DNA of 64,000 nt from Dendrolimus kikuchii (Eukaryota; Arthropoda; Insecta; Lepidoptera; Lasiocampidae). Position 1 is the stretch's first letter; every line of letters starts with the position of its first letter. A program made the translations under genes and the position numbers. Of this stretch, positions 45,121-55,449 are shown in pieces. A model generated the notes under the pieces. That model was not told the origin of the DNA, did not search any database, and saw only the letters and a program-made list of their open reading frames with translations. The DNA lies in assembly GCA_019925095.2 (NCBI GenBank), contig JAHHIN020000030.1:7393501-7457500 (forward strand). The letters run 5' to 3'.

Positions 45121-47665
45121 TACATACATACATAACTTCACGCCAGTTCCCTTGCGGGGTAGGCACGAACAACAGAGTGCCATTTAGGCTTATTCTTACA
45201 CACCTCACTTGCCTCTTTGACATTCATAACTCTTGTCATGCACACTCGTCTGTTCTTAAAGCTCCTGACATCACCTTCTGCTAGTACACGATCAATTTGA
45301 TCATGAAAGGTGTGTCGTGGCCTTTCACGACTTCTGCATCCATCCACTTTTGCATTGTATATCTGTTTAGTCATTCTTTCATCATGCATTCTTTCCACAT
45401 GCCCGAACCACCGGAGCATTCCTTTCCTTACCTTCACCCCGACACTCTCTTTCAGACCAACTCTCTTTCTTACTTCGGTATTACGAACGCGGTCCGCGAG
45501 CGTCACTCCGCAGATTTCTTCCACCCGCACGCATGCCATACAGCCCTCGTAAGTGGACTGCACAGCACGCATCAATTGGCCATTAATCCCATATCCGGGC
45601 AATATGTCCCAGAGGTCCTTCCGCACAACCCTGTCAAATGCTTTCTCTAGATCCACAAAACCGCAGAAAACCTTCCGGCCCATAGCCAGCTGCTTCTCTA
45701 CGATATTGCGGAGAGAGAAAACTTGATCCATACATCCCCTTCCATTTCTGAAACCACCTTGTGCATCCCACAGTAATCCATCGGATACAACTCTCATTCT
45801 CTTTTCAATAATCTTCGCATACACTTTAGATGCTGTGCTGATCAAACTGATGGCCCTGTAGCTGGCGCACTCCATACGTGACCCCTTGCCTTTATACAAG
45901 GGCACGATGACAGCGCGCCTCCAGTCCTTGGGAACCTTTCCCGTCCTCCAGCACAAGTTGCATAAGGACAGGAAAGCGTCCCGGACGCAGGTTCCACCAG
46001 ATTTGATCATCTCAGCAGACACACTATCGATTCCTACTGCCTTTCCATTTTTCAGACTTCTTATCGACCATTCGATCTCTTCCAAAGTGATCTCGGATGC
46101 TGACTCCTCGGAGTCGGTCACAGACTCAGTCGTGGTGCCAGCATCCGGGATATTATCATACATTTCTCTAAAATATTCACTCCATCGCGCTAATACCTCT
46201 TGTGGGTTAGCAAGAACGTCCCCTGCTTTAGATTTTATTCTTTCCATTCTGGAAGCTGACGAACAACCCCGAGACTTCTTAACCTCTCTCCAAAAGAGTT
46301 TGGTATTCGCCTCGAAGTTCTCCGTCAGCTTCTCTTCTTCTTTCAATTTTATTCTTTCACGCTTCTCTTTCACTAAAGCTTTGGTTTCATTCTTGCAGAG
46401 GCGATAAATTTCTTTCTTCATCTCTTTCATACTGTCATTCTGTTGCAAGGAAGCAACATAATCCAGCCAGGCTTTTCTCTTTCTCTCTACGCTGGATTTA
46501 ACATCCGCGTCCCACCATTCATCACCTTTCGTTGTTATGTGCCTCTTCGCGCATCCACATGCTTCTTTTGCGCTTTCCACTATACTTTCTTTCATACTAT
46601 CCCAGTCATTATCCACATCTAAGTCGGAGAAGTCCGCTTTTGCAAGCCTTTCTTCGACTAGGCGCGCATACATACTCCTTACACTAACATCTTCCAATTT
46701 TTCACACTTTATTCTTTCAAGCTCCCCGAAATTGGTACGCACTCGCCAGTGTCTCCACTTCTTGAAAAGGCCCACAAACCGGCTTATCACCAGGTAGTGG
46801 TCCGTTTCAAGAGTGGGGCCTCTGTAGGCTCTTGTATCCATTATTCTGTTTCGGAGGCGACTATCAATTAAAATCAGATCAATCATACTTTTCTGATCAT
46901 TCATTCTCCATGTATACGTGTGAATATCCTTATGATGGAATAGGGTGTTCGACACAAGCAAGTTTCTTTCCATGCATACGTCTATGATTGGCCTACCAGC
47001 ATCGTTCACTCTCTTGTCACCATAGGGTCCAAGGACAGCCTCAAGGCCGTCTCGTTTGGTCCCCACCCAGCCATTAAGATCACCACACATAATTAGTCTT
47101 TCGTTCCCTTCAGCCAGATCCAGAATTTCTCTCACAGACTCCCAAAACTTCTCGAGTTCTTGGGGATCCGCTGAGCTGACGGGAGCATAAGCTGCGACCA
47201 GAAAAACTCGCGTGATCCCCAGTTTTAGGCGGACCCAGAGAAGTCTCGGGTTCACCAGACAATAAGCTTTTACTCCAGACACAAAGCGGGATGAGAGTAA
47301 GACGCCTACCCCCCCACTCGCACGCTCGTCCAGGTCCACGCCGGACCACAGAGCAAGCATGCCACCGGGGAGGTCATCGACGTCGCACCCCTTCCGCTTT
47401 GTCTCTGTCAGACATAAGGCATCCAGGCTTCTCTCATTCATTATATCAATCATTTCGTCCATCTTATCTTTCATCCCACCTCTCACATTCCACGTGCCTA
47501 TACGGCACTCTGCTCCTCTCGACCCGCCAGGTTTGGCGCTGCGTGAAGGGTGGCGGCCCCCTTCGCCGCATGCGCGAGAATTCACACCGACGGGGGCGCA
47601 TCGGTGAGCGTCGCCTGCGGGGGACGCCCTATCGTGCACTGCACGCCGGTGAATTCTGGTCAGAA
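45121..47665 (-). mobile_element. RTE-like LINE nested in the BEL integrase
   Basis: Ends in a CATA repeat (TATG on its strand) at 45,121-45,134. The 5' side joins BEL sequence near 47,665. No target duplication is found and BEL sequence is missing here, so a deletion accompanied or followed insertion. Three shorter copies of the family are at 28,091, 36,462 and 62,723. Confidence 0.8.
45138..47660 (-). CDS. RTE-like endonuclease/reverse transcriptase with catalytic segment missing
   Basis: One open frame of about 840 codons. The N-terminal APE-type endonuclease shows CRIGTWNVRGGM, RLIMCGDLNGWVG and SMIDLILIDSRLRN, then LETDHYLVISR. The RT begins with GKAVGIDSVSAEMIKSGG, YRAISLISTASKVYAKII and FVDLEKAFDRV. 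After STYEGCMACVRVEE it jumps straight to ICGVTLADRVRN, the C-terminal region seen in the other copies. The block normally holding the RT Y/FADD catalytic motif is absent, yet the frame stays open. The true start is uncertain because the frame runs on into BEL sequence upstream. It should not encode an active RT. Confidence 0.85.
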   Translation of the reverse strand, partial: TRIHRRAVHDRASPAGDAHRCAPVGVNSRACGEGGRHPSRSAKPGGSRGAECRIGTWNVRGGMKDKMDEMIDIMNERSLDALCLTETKRKGCDVDDLPGGMLALWSGVDLDERASGGVGVLLSSRFVSGVKAYCLVNPRLLWVRLKLGITRVFLVAAYAPVSSADPQELEKFWESVREILDLAEGNERLIMCGDLNGWVGTKRDGLEAVLGPYGDKRVNDAGRPIIDVCMERNLLVSNTLFHHKDIHTYTWRMNDQKSMIDLILIDSRLRNRIMDTRAYRGPTLETDHYLVISRFVGLFKKWRHWRVRTNFGELERIKCEKLEDVSVRSMYARLVEERLAKADFSDLDVDNDWDSMKESIVESAKEACGCAKRHITTKGDEWWDADVKSSVERKRKAWLDYVASLQQNDSMKEMKKEIYRLCKNETKALVKEKRERIKLKEEEKLTENFEANTKLFWREVKKSRGCSSASRMERIKSKAGDVLANPQEVLARWSEYFREMYDNIPDAGTTTESVTDSEESASEITLEEIEWSIRSLKNGKAVGIDSVSAEMIKSGGTCVRDAFLSLCNLCWRTGKVPKDWRRAVIVPLYKGKGSRMECASYRAISLISTASKVYAKIIEKRMRVVSDGLLWDAQGGFRNGRGCMDQVFSLRNIVEKQLAMGRKVFCGFVDLEKAFDRVVRKDLWDILPGYGINGQLMRAVQSTYEGCMACVRVEEICGVTLADRVRNTEVRKRVGLKESVGVKVRKGMLRWFGHVERMHDERMTKQIYNAKVDGCRSRERPRHTFHDQIDRVLAEGDVRSFKNRRVCMTRVMNVKEASEVCKNKPKWHSVVRAYPARELA

Positions 47666-48763
47666 TTGTGGCCCCGGATGCTTCGGATTTAGACGGAAAC
47701 AAATATTACACTGACGGCAACGAGAGCGAATGACGGTTCTAGCATCCAAAATCCAAAAACGTTGACGTATGATGGACATAAGTAGTCCAGGTCCGGTATG
47801 ACAACTCGATGCATGATAATGATCAATGATAAGATTCACTAAACGATGACGTTTAGGGAGTATAGCGGGGTATTTCACTTCATATGGAAGGGAAGATTTA
47901 GACAACCTGCCGCCTACGCGGAGTATTCCATCCTCATCTAAAAAGGCTGATAAATTACGTAACCTTTTAGATGGTAATTCATTAATCTTTAAAAGTTGAA
48001 TTTCTTTAGCGAAACATATGTTTTGAATAGCTTTAATAATAAATTCTTCAGCGGTATTAATATTACATACAGGTTCATTATTTGGCAATTTTTTAATAAA
48101 TTTTAGAATATAAACAAATATTTTTAACAATTTAGACCAAGAGCTGATGCGGTTAATTATATCAATTAAGAGCGGTGACTCACACTGAATTGCAGATGTA
48201 AGTGTTTTACTATTAATTTTAAACTCAGGAAGCGACTCCTGAACTAGAGGTGAAAAGGCTACAATAGGCCATTCGTTAATGGGCTTACTAAGCCAAGTTG
48301 GACCATTCCACCACAGTGGATGCGATAGAAGTTGTGAAGGTAACATACCACGTGACAGACAGTCACTCGGATTTTCTTTACCTACGATATGGTAGAAACA
48401 ATCGAATGCAAGATTTTCTTGTATCTTAGCCACACGGTTGCTCACGAATATAGACCATCTATGTGGAGAGGAATGAATCCAAGAAAGTGCTATAGTGGAG
48501 TCAGAAAATGCGTAGACTCCTTTAATAGGAATGCGAGCGGATAGCCTATCTCGAACTAATTTAACAAGTTTTGATAATAACAAAGCTGCGACTAACTCTA
48601 AGCGAGCGAGCGTTACAATTTTAACTGGCGAAACTTTAGACTTTGCACACAGAAGGCGGACAGTTACATTACCTAACGAATCTGTAACATGTAAATACAC
48701 ACAGCATCCGTAACCACTAAAGCTAGCGTCACAAAATGCTACTATGTAAACCTCGGATCCTAA
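47666..48763 (-). pseudogene. BEL/Pao pol: RNase H and integrase zinc-finger part
   Basis: Continues pol after a TAG at 48,764-48,766: AFCDASFSGYGCCVYLHVTD (RNase H), YAFSDSTIALSWIHSSPHRW, then the integrase N-terminal zinc-binding region HRLVNLIIDHYHASSCHTG and CRQCNICFRLNP. It stops where the LINE enters (about 47,666). Confidence 0.85.
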
Positions 48764-48813
48764 CTAAACACCAGAATGACGCGGAATGCTCAAAGTCGCA
48801 AGCATGGGAAGTT

Positions 48814-50207
48814 CTAATGCGAGGGCGGTGAAACGTCGACGAATAGATTCTGAGGCGTTTCATCCCAGTCAATTTTACTCAACCAAAGTTCCTTAATAAG
48901 AATTTTGGCGAATAAAATAATGGGCGCGACTAAACCGAGCGTGTCAAATAAGCGCGCGACAAACGAAAGGATCGTGCGTTTTGTGCATTTATCATCAACT
49001 TTGACAATGGTCAAAGAGAGAATATCGTGAATAGGCTCCCAGGATAATCCTAGGATTTTACAATTAAATAGGTCTGACTGTGCAAAGTCAATAGGCATAC
49101 GATGCGAATCAGGAAAAGCTTCAAGTAAAGCTGGTGAATTACTAGCCCACTTAATAAGATCAAACGAACCTAATTTAAATAATTTAATTAAATCTTGCGA
49201 AACACTTACAGCGGTTTGTTCATCAGGAACAGAATGTACAAAATCATCCATAAAAAATTGAGTATCTATGAATTTAGATGCCTCCGGATAGCGGTGTCCA
49301 AAATCAGAAGCTAGTTGACGTAATGTACGCATAGCTAAGAAAGGACTTGATTTTAAACCGAACGGTAAACTAATAAAATTATAAGTGCGAATAGGTTCGT
49401 TAGCGTTAAAGCGAAATAAAATGCGTAAATATTTGCGGTGGTGTTCATTTACACCGATGCGAAGAAACATAGATTTAATGTCAGCGGTTAATGCAATAGG
49501 AAATAATCTAAAGTCGATCAAAAGCAAAAATAAATCAGACTGCAAATTAGGACCGACGTGGAATACGTCGTTTAGCGATAAGCCAGAATGAGTTTTTGCG
49601 CTGGCGTCTAACACTACGCGGAAGCCATCTTTGTTCGGACGTACGACACCATGATGTGGTATGTAATAACCGACATGCTTGATATCGGAGACCGGAACTT
49701 CTGACAAATATCCATTTGCTATGTAGTCACTTATTGTTTTATTATAGCTGTCCTGTAAGCCAGGAACAATTTTAAACTTGCGTTCCAAAGCGAGGAAACG
49801 GCGATGTGCAACAGCGCGGGAGCAACCTAAGTCATCAGGGTTGCGACAAAACGGTAAATCAATGTTGTATTTATTATTTTGAAAATTGGTTGTTGAGACA
49901 AAATTATTCTCACACTCAATTTCAGCGGGACTAAGAAAGCGTTTAGAAGCGACTTCTTCTAACTCGAAAAATTTATGCAAGCTTGACTCAATGTCAATAG
50001 GCGTATGCGCAGTAAAACAAGCGAAAGATTGCGGCGGCGGTATCACATCGGAATTACATGAGACTTCGCCCATTAATACATAACCAAAACTGGTATGTAT
50101 GGCGGGAGGCGCGCGAGTTCCAGATTCAACCCTATCACCTAGATAAATATACGGAAATAGTTGAACACCTAGAACTAGTTCTATTTCCCCTGGTACATTG
50201 TTTGGGG
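48814..50207 (-). pseudogene. BEL/Pao pol: protease end and reverse transcriptase
   Basis: The frame enters from the Jockey junction at about 50,207 with the end of the aspartic protease (ELVLGVQLFP and SFGYVLMGEV); the catalytic part of the protease is missing. Then the BEL RT: VVLDASAKTHSGLSLNDV, LTADIKSMFLRIGV, FGLKSSPFLAMRTL and the catalytic TQFFMDDFVHSV. A frameshift near 48,830 and a TAG at 48,764-48,766 separate it from RNase H. Confidence 0.85.
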
Positions 50208-50511
50208 CGAGTGCCTTCGCGAAGCGAAGGCGCTCGAGCCCGGGGGGGCAACTTGCTCGAGGGAGCTCCCTAAGGAGTTTTACCTCGGCTGGACTGTTGC
50301 CATGAATGGGGAATGAATTTAATGATGCCCACCATAGGGCGACACAAAATACTAATTGAGAACGGGCGACGAGTAATATAAAGCCCGAAGGGAAGGATCA
50401 CGGCGGGCCGGGATCGGTGGTTTGCGGTGGCCTACGCTATCTTACTGCCGTTTCGCAACGTGTTATGGCTGGGAGAGAAGAAACGGCGAAAGAAACTTCC
50501 CAGCAACACGC

Positions 50512-53433
50512 CTAGTCTATCCTGTGGGGTGAGCTATGTCTCCTAGCGTCCCTCGCGGGGACGTGGAGAGATCTTGATTGGCGGCGTCTGAGACGCCGCC
50601 GTCTGTGTCTGTCTGTCGGTGCCTGCCAGCCTACTGTTCTAACCGTGGGCGGACTGATCCGGGCCAGCCGTTTCGTAATAACGTCGACTCTGTCCGTCAG
50701 GACGTTACGCGGTCGTCGCACAAGAGCCTTTCGACGAGGCTTATAATCGGACGCGGACACGACGAGCGGATTTCGATGGTGCGGCGCGAGATCGAAATAC
50801 TTACGCGAGAGCGACGTAATGTAGTTTTTGATGGAGGGAAGCTCCAGATCGCGGTGGAGGTCGACGTTACGCATATAGAGGGGAGCACCGACGGCTCTGC
50901 GCATGAATTTATTCTGCACGATTTGCAGTTTATCTAAAAGGGCAGGCTTGACATGGCCGAATACCACACTCGCGTATGTCATGATCGGGAGGATGCATGT
51001 TTTATACAGAGTAAGCTTGTGTCTGAGGGACATTTTGCTTCGTTTGTCTATCATGGGTGCTAAACGACCCATCACAAATCGCGCTCTATTTCGGACTATA
51101 GTGATATGCTCGTTGAAGCGCAAGTTCCGATCTAGGGTGACACCAAGATATTTGGTGTACTTTGCCCAGGGGATTTGTTGGTCATAGAGCGAAATGGTTT
51201 TTAGGCGAAGGCTAGCGCGTTTGGGGGAGCGAAGCGTGCCCGGGGAAAAGAACATTGCTGCGCTTTTCTCCGGGTTTACCTCTATCCTCCATTTGCGAAA
51301 CCATTCGCCTAGCTCTGTGACAGCTGCCTGCAGCCGGACGCAAGCCATTTGTCGGTTTTTATCTGATGTATAGAGTGCGGTGTCATCCGCAAAGAGGGCC
51401 AACTCCACATCTGGAGTTTTTGGGATGTCGCTGGTGTACAGCGTGAAGAGTAGTGGCGACAGAGCCGAGCCCTGCGGTACACCGGCTGTGAGTGGGTGAG
51501 GGGACGAGCGCGTTCCCTCCACTCGAAAACGGAAGCTACGACCTAGGAGGAAGTCTCGCAAGATGAGCACGAGTCTGTCTGGCATACCGAACTGGTACAG
51601 CTTGTAAATCAAGCCGTTGTGCCAGACCTTGTCGAAGGCTTTTGCTACGTCTAGAAACAGTGCGGCTGTTCCTATAGGGCGGGGGCGATGGGCAAAGTGA
51701 GATAATATGTGCTCCGTGATGCGGTGCACCTGTTGGACGCATGAGTGTCTGGCACGGAAACCAAATTGCTCATCGGGTATTAGATGTTTGCTGAAGGCAA
51801 AATCTCTAAGTCGAGAGAGGATGACCCTCTCGTAAAGCTTGCTGAGTGCGCTCAGTAGGCTGATTGGACGATAGCTGGACGGTTTATTAGCCGGTTTTCC
51901 CGGCTTGTGAATACCGATGACATCTGCTTCCTTCCAGATCGCGGGAAAGGAGCAGTTTGTTATGGCGGCATTGAAGATGCTCACTAGAATTATAATTAGA
52001 TGGGCGGGTAGGAGTTTTAAAACGCGATTGTTGATGCCATCGGTCCCTGGGGCCTTTCGCGGTTTGAGAGACTTGATCAGATCTTGCACTTCTTCGACCG
52101 TGACCGTGTCGAGTGTGGTTTCCGCTGGTAAGGAGGATCTACGTTCGACCTCGGAGTCTACCTCCGTCAGGTGTGACTGGTCGACGTTTTGCGTAGTGGG
52201 GGAGCATTGAAGCTCTAGACTCTGAGCAAGGCACTCGGCCTTCTCCTCGTCATCGAACGCCTCGGTGTTGTCGGCTCTTTCTAGCGCGGGTATGACAGTA
52301 AGGGTGTCTGATTTGAGAGCTCTAGCCAGCTTCCAGTACGCCTGGTGAGTTGGTTCGATATCCCTCAACGTTCTGTCCCAACGTTGTTCCCTGACTTCCC
52401 GGATACGTAGTTTAACCTCGCGCTCTAGTTCGCGGAGTCGGACTCTGTTATCCTCGGTAGGATATCTGTCGTGAGCTCTGGAGGCGGCTCTCTTTTCCCT
52501 CAGCAGTACCCTCACCTCGTCCGGCAGGCATAAGTGGCGGTCATCCTCCACTGGCACCTGCCTGGACGAGTTCCGCACTGCGGATTGAAGGTGGCTGGTG
52601 AGGGCCTCGATTGCCGTCTCCGTGTCTTGGCGGGACACGATGTGGTCCGGGATGCGGTCCAGGTCTTGTGAGCTGGTTGCCTTGAGGAGGGTCTCAAGTC
52701 TCAACCAATCCACAGAGGTCCTAGTTTCAGATGTCTGGTCTGTCTGTGGTCCTAATCTGAGGATAACCGGACGATGGTCCGAGTCGATATCGTCCATCGT
52801 TTCGATCGAATGGAACTGAAGGGTGACGCCCCTCAGTAATGCTAGGTCGAGAGTGTTTGGGGTCCCCCAGTCGCGGTTGGGGGGGTATCTTGTGGGGGTC
52901 ATGGGAGTTAGTATATCAAACAAAAGATTGTCTGATATATTTATTAGGGCTCTGCCATTGGGGTTAGTGGTATTGCAATTCCACTGCTCGTGTTTGCAAT
53001 TCAGATCTCCGGCTATAATAACAGCCGGGCCTAAGTTGAATAGGGTTTCTAGGTCTTTCTTAATGAGGGTTTTTTGGCATGCGAGGTATGCTGAAACTAT
53101 GACTAGAGGTTGGTGGCCAGTCATTGCTAGTCTGCAGGCGGATACCTCCATACCTTCTAGTGGGGGGGTGACTACAGGCATGCAGTGTAGGGATCTTCTG
53201 AAATAGATCAGGGTGCCGCCACCACGGCCTACCCTGTCATGTCTAGTGATCCGATAGTTAGAGATCTTTGGATCTCTATTACTCGGTTTCAGGAAGGTCT
53301 CCTGTACTAGTAGTATATCTACTTGATTGGTAACCAGGAAGTCATGGACCAAGTCGCGCTGGTTTCGAAGGCCATTGGCGTTATAAGTCGCCAGAGTCAA
53401 TGAGCGTGGTTTATTTCTACCTACATGCGCCAT
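50512..53433 (-). CDS. Jockey ORF2: endonuclease and reverse transcriptase
   Basis: A 973-codon open frame starting at ATG. It has an APE-type endonuclease (LTLATYNANGLRNQRDLV, ILLVQETFLK, VIIAGDLNCKHEQWN, DIDSDHRPVILR; residues 12-230) and an RT (LKPRKAPGTDGINNRVLKLL, SYRPISLLSALSKLYERVI, FLDVAKAFDKVWHNGL, AGVPQGSALSPLLFTLY and the catalytic LALFADDTALY near residue 690). A basic Arg-rich C-terminus follows. All motifs are intact, so it may encode an active enzyme. It starts 37 nt after ORF1 ends, the usual Jockey arrangement. Confidence 0.93.
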   Translation of the reverse strand: MAHVGRNKPRSLTLATYNANGLRNQRDLVHDFLVTNQVDILLVQETFLKPSNRDPKISNYRITRHDRVGRGGGTLIYFRRSLHCMPVVTPPLEGMEVSACRLAMTGHQPLVIVSAYLACQKTLIKKDLETLFNLGPAVIIAGDLNCKHEQWNCNTTNPNGRALINISDNLLFDILTPMTPTRYPPNRDWGTPNTLDLALLRGVTLQFHSIETMDDIDSDHRPVILRLGPQTDQTSETRTSVDWLRLETLLKATSSQDLDRIPDHIVSRQDTETAIEALTSHLQSAVRNSSRQVPVEDDRHLCLPDEVRVLLREKRAASRAHDRYPTEDNRVRLRELEREVKLRIREVREQRWDRTLRDIEPTHQAYWKLARALKSDTLTVIPALERADNTEAFDDEEKAECLAQSLELQCSPTTQNVDQSHLTEVDSEVERRSSLPAETTLDTVTVEEVQDLIKSLKPRKAPGTDGINNRVLKLLPAHLIIILVSIFNAAITNCSFPAIWKEADVIGIHKPGKPANKPSSYRPISLLSALSKLYERVILSRLRDFAFSKHLIPDEQFGFRARHSCVQQVHRITEHILSHFAHRPRPIGTAALFLDVAKAFDKVWHNGLIYKLYQFGMPDRLVLILRDFLLGRSFRFRVEGTRSSPHPLTAGVPQGSALSPLLFTLYTSDIPKTPDVELALFADDTALYTSDKNRQMACVRLQAAVTELGEWFRKWRIEVNPEKSAAMFFSPGTLRSPKRASLRLKTISLYDQQIPWAKYTKYLGVTLDRNLRFNEHITIVRNRARFVMGRLAPMIDKRSKMSLRHKLTLYKTCILPIMTYASVVFGHVKPALLDKLQIVQNKFMRRAVGAPLYMRNVDLHRDLELPSIKNYITSLSRKYFDLAPHHRNPLVVSASDYKPRRKALVRRPRNVLTDRVDVITKRLARISPPTVRTVGWQAPTDRHRRRRLRRRQSRSLHVPARDARRHSSPHRID

Positions 53434-53470
53434 TTGTTACCGGTAACAATAATTTGACTAGGTTGTTTAG

Positions 53471-55282
53471 TTACAACGATCTAAGTATTTGGAGGAGGTA
53501 CGCGTGATCCATTTCGATCACGAGTTGATCCCGGAGGGAGGGTTGTGTTGACTCTGAAACTTGCCTCAGTTTCCGAGCCAAGAGTTGGACCTCTTGCAGG
53601 TCGAAGGGCAAGTTCTTGGCGAATTTAGTCGCCAAAGCTAAGTCCTCCGCTATAGAGTGGTGAGCCGATGGCCCTGAAGGTCCCTTAGAAATGGGGGCGA
53701 GGGCGGGGGCGGGGGTGGCCGAGGGTAGGCCGGCCATAACTGGGGCACGCGTCCTTAGCGGAGGGAACGCTTCCGTCGTGGGAAGACCCGTCCAGTGGTT
53801 TACCACTGGGGGGGGGGGGGGGGCCGCCACGAATGCGGGTTTGTTCGGCACTTTTCTAGTGCCTTTTTGGGCATTGCCCTTTCCGACCTTACGTTTGGGT
53901 CGGGGGGCGGCAGGGCAGCCTCTGTAGTTAGCGGGGTGACCCGCTTGGCCGCAGAGGATGCAGCTCGGTGGCTCCGGGGAGTCCCGGGTGCGAGTGCACT
54001 CCGAGGTCCCGTGGTCGCCCAGGCACTTGACGCACCTGGGACGGGATTGACAATGTAGGGCAGAGTGCCCATAAAGTTGGCAGCGATGACACTGCCGCAG
54101 TGTATGTTTTTCGTGTGGACGTTCCACACGAAGGCCAGAGAGGCCACAGACCTTCTCAAGTTCGAAGATCTTTTTCCCCTCTGGGGAGAGGTCGAGGACA
54201 ACCAATACTAGGTTTAGAGGGGACTTTGTGGCGTCGCCTCTGTGCATACGGTGCACTTCGTGCACTGGTAGGGCTTGGGACTTAAGGTCCTCTAGAATAT
54301 AGGAACATTCAATTTCCTGAGGAAGTCCGCGGATTACAGCCCGAAGGCGTTTTTCTTCTGGCAGGGCGTAAGTGTAGTAACCGATTTTACGGTCACATAA
54401 TAAAGTAGTTAGGGCGCGGTGGTCACTTGAAGACGTGACCATAACTTTGATGCCGTGTTGAGTATCACGGGCTTCTTTTATGGAGATTGCCTTACCTGGC
54501 AGTTCTTTAGCGAGTTGAAGCCAATGGGCTTTATCGCGGATGGTCAGGGATGGCGGCGGGCGTTGTGAAGGTGGCCCAGGGCGGCTGGAAGGTGCCGCTG
54601 TCGGTGTTGTGCCCGCTGTTGGGGCGGGGTTGGGGGGGACCTCCCTCTGGGTCTTACGTTTTTTAGTACGACTAACGGTTATAAAACCGTCATCGTCTTC
54701 GCGGTCTAAGGGGATGTTCGCGGGAGGCGCGACATCCATAGGGGTAATTTCATCGGCCGGTGGAAGAGGGGCATCCCTGAGGTTTTGCGGACCTTCAGAG
54801 GATAAGTCGATTTCTCGACGAGAATCGATTACGCGATGGATGGGCGAACGTGAACGCGATGTCGTCGAACTCGCAGAGCTCGAACGCGGTTTTGTCGATG
54901 CGGAACCGCGAGAAAACGAGGCGCGCGACTTTGGTGCCACACGATGGGCATCGTTGAGCGGGGGTGCGGGCGGCGGGCGCACTGGTAACGCGGCGGGTAT
55001 GGACGCGGGGGGCGCGGCGGCGGGGGTTGCGGGGCGTGCGCTAGTCGCGGCAGGTGCGATGGTCGCGGCAGATGCGGGTGCGGGGAGGGGGGCCTGCGCG
55101 GGGGCCCTTTGCACGTGTGACTCGCGGGACACAGGTTTCTCGGAATTAAGTTCCGAAATAACGGACACCATTGATTGGGACTCCGGAGTCCTCAAAAATT
55201 GGTCGAGAGCTTGAGGGAATTGCTGTCGTAAAAACGACAGCAAACCCTCTAACAACGATGGGGAGGGCTCCACGCCGTCCAT
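53471..55282 (-). CDS. Jockey ORF1: nucleic-acid-binding gag-like protein
   Basis: A 603-codon frame from the first ATG (MDGVEPSPSLLEGLL); the open frame extends 51 bases further upstream through a GTG codon. The N-terminal third is Ala/Pro- and Ser-rich and probably disordered. A central RNA-binding-like segment (IRGLPQEIECSYILEDL) is followed by three CCHC knuckles: CHRCQLYGHSALHC, CVKCLGDHGTSEC and CILCGQAGHPANYRGC (about residues 395-455). This is the RNP-forming protein of Jockey LINEs. A run of G at 53,808-53,822 lies in its coding sequence and is a likely site for assembly or replication slippage. Confidence 0.92.
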   Translation of the reverse strand: MDGVEPSPSLLEGLLSFLRQQFPQALDQFLRTPESQSMVSVISELNSEKPVSRESHVQRAPAQAPLPAPASAATIAPAATSARPATPAAAPPASIPAALPVRPPPAPPLNDAHRVAPKSRASFSRGSASTKPRSSSASSTTSRSRSPIHRVIDSRREIDLSSEGPQNLRDAPLPPADEITPMDVAPPANIPLDREDDDGFITVSRTKKRKTQREVPPNPAPTAGTTPTAAPSSRPGPPSQRPPPSLTIRDKAHWLQLAKELPGKAISIKEARDTQHGIKVMVTSSSDHRALTTLLCDRKIGYYTYALPEEKRLRAVIRGLPQEIECSYILEDLKSQALPVHEVHRMHRGDATKSPLNLVLVVLDLSPEGKKIFELEKVCGLSGLRVERPHEKHTLRQCHRCQLYGHSALHCQSRPRCVKCLGDHGTSECTRTRDSPEPPSCILCGQAGHPANYRGCPAAPRPKRKVGKGNAQKGTRKVPNKPAFVAAPPPPPVVNHWTGLPTTEAFPPLRTRAPVMAGLPSATPAPALAPISKGPSGPSAHHSIAEDLALATKFAKNLPFDLQEVQLLARKLRQVSESTQPSLRDQLVIEMDHAYLLQILRSL

Positions 55283-55449
55283 TGTCCCTGAGGGGGACGA
55301 ACGATTTGGTGGAAAAACCACCTGATGACGCACTTTTCACTGCACTATCACAGAAAAAACACAGATCGACCGGGTGAACGAACGAACACAACGAACACGA
55401 ATAACGGACTGCCGAGGCGGAACGGGAGACGTGCGCGCGCGACGAACGA

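Larger units (their letters stand above)
50208..55449 (-). mobile_element. Jockey-clade LINE nested in the BEL element, nearly complete
   Basis: About 5.2 kb with both ORFs open. Compared with the copy at 38,300-39,347 it lacks the last ~55 bp and poly(A), so its 3' end was lost together with BEL protease sequence. Its 5' end adjoins BEL gag at about 55,449. Confidence 0.88.

Noticed and set aside
54540..55214. Long plus-strand ORF of 224 codons rich in Gly/Ala
   Set aside because: Shadow of the GC-rich Jockey ORF1 on the other strand; no motifs.
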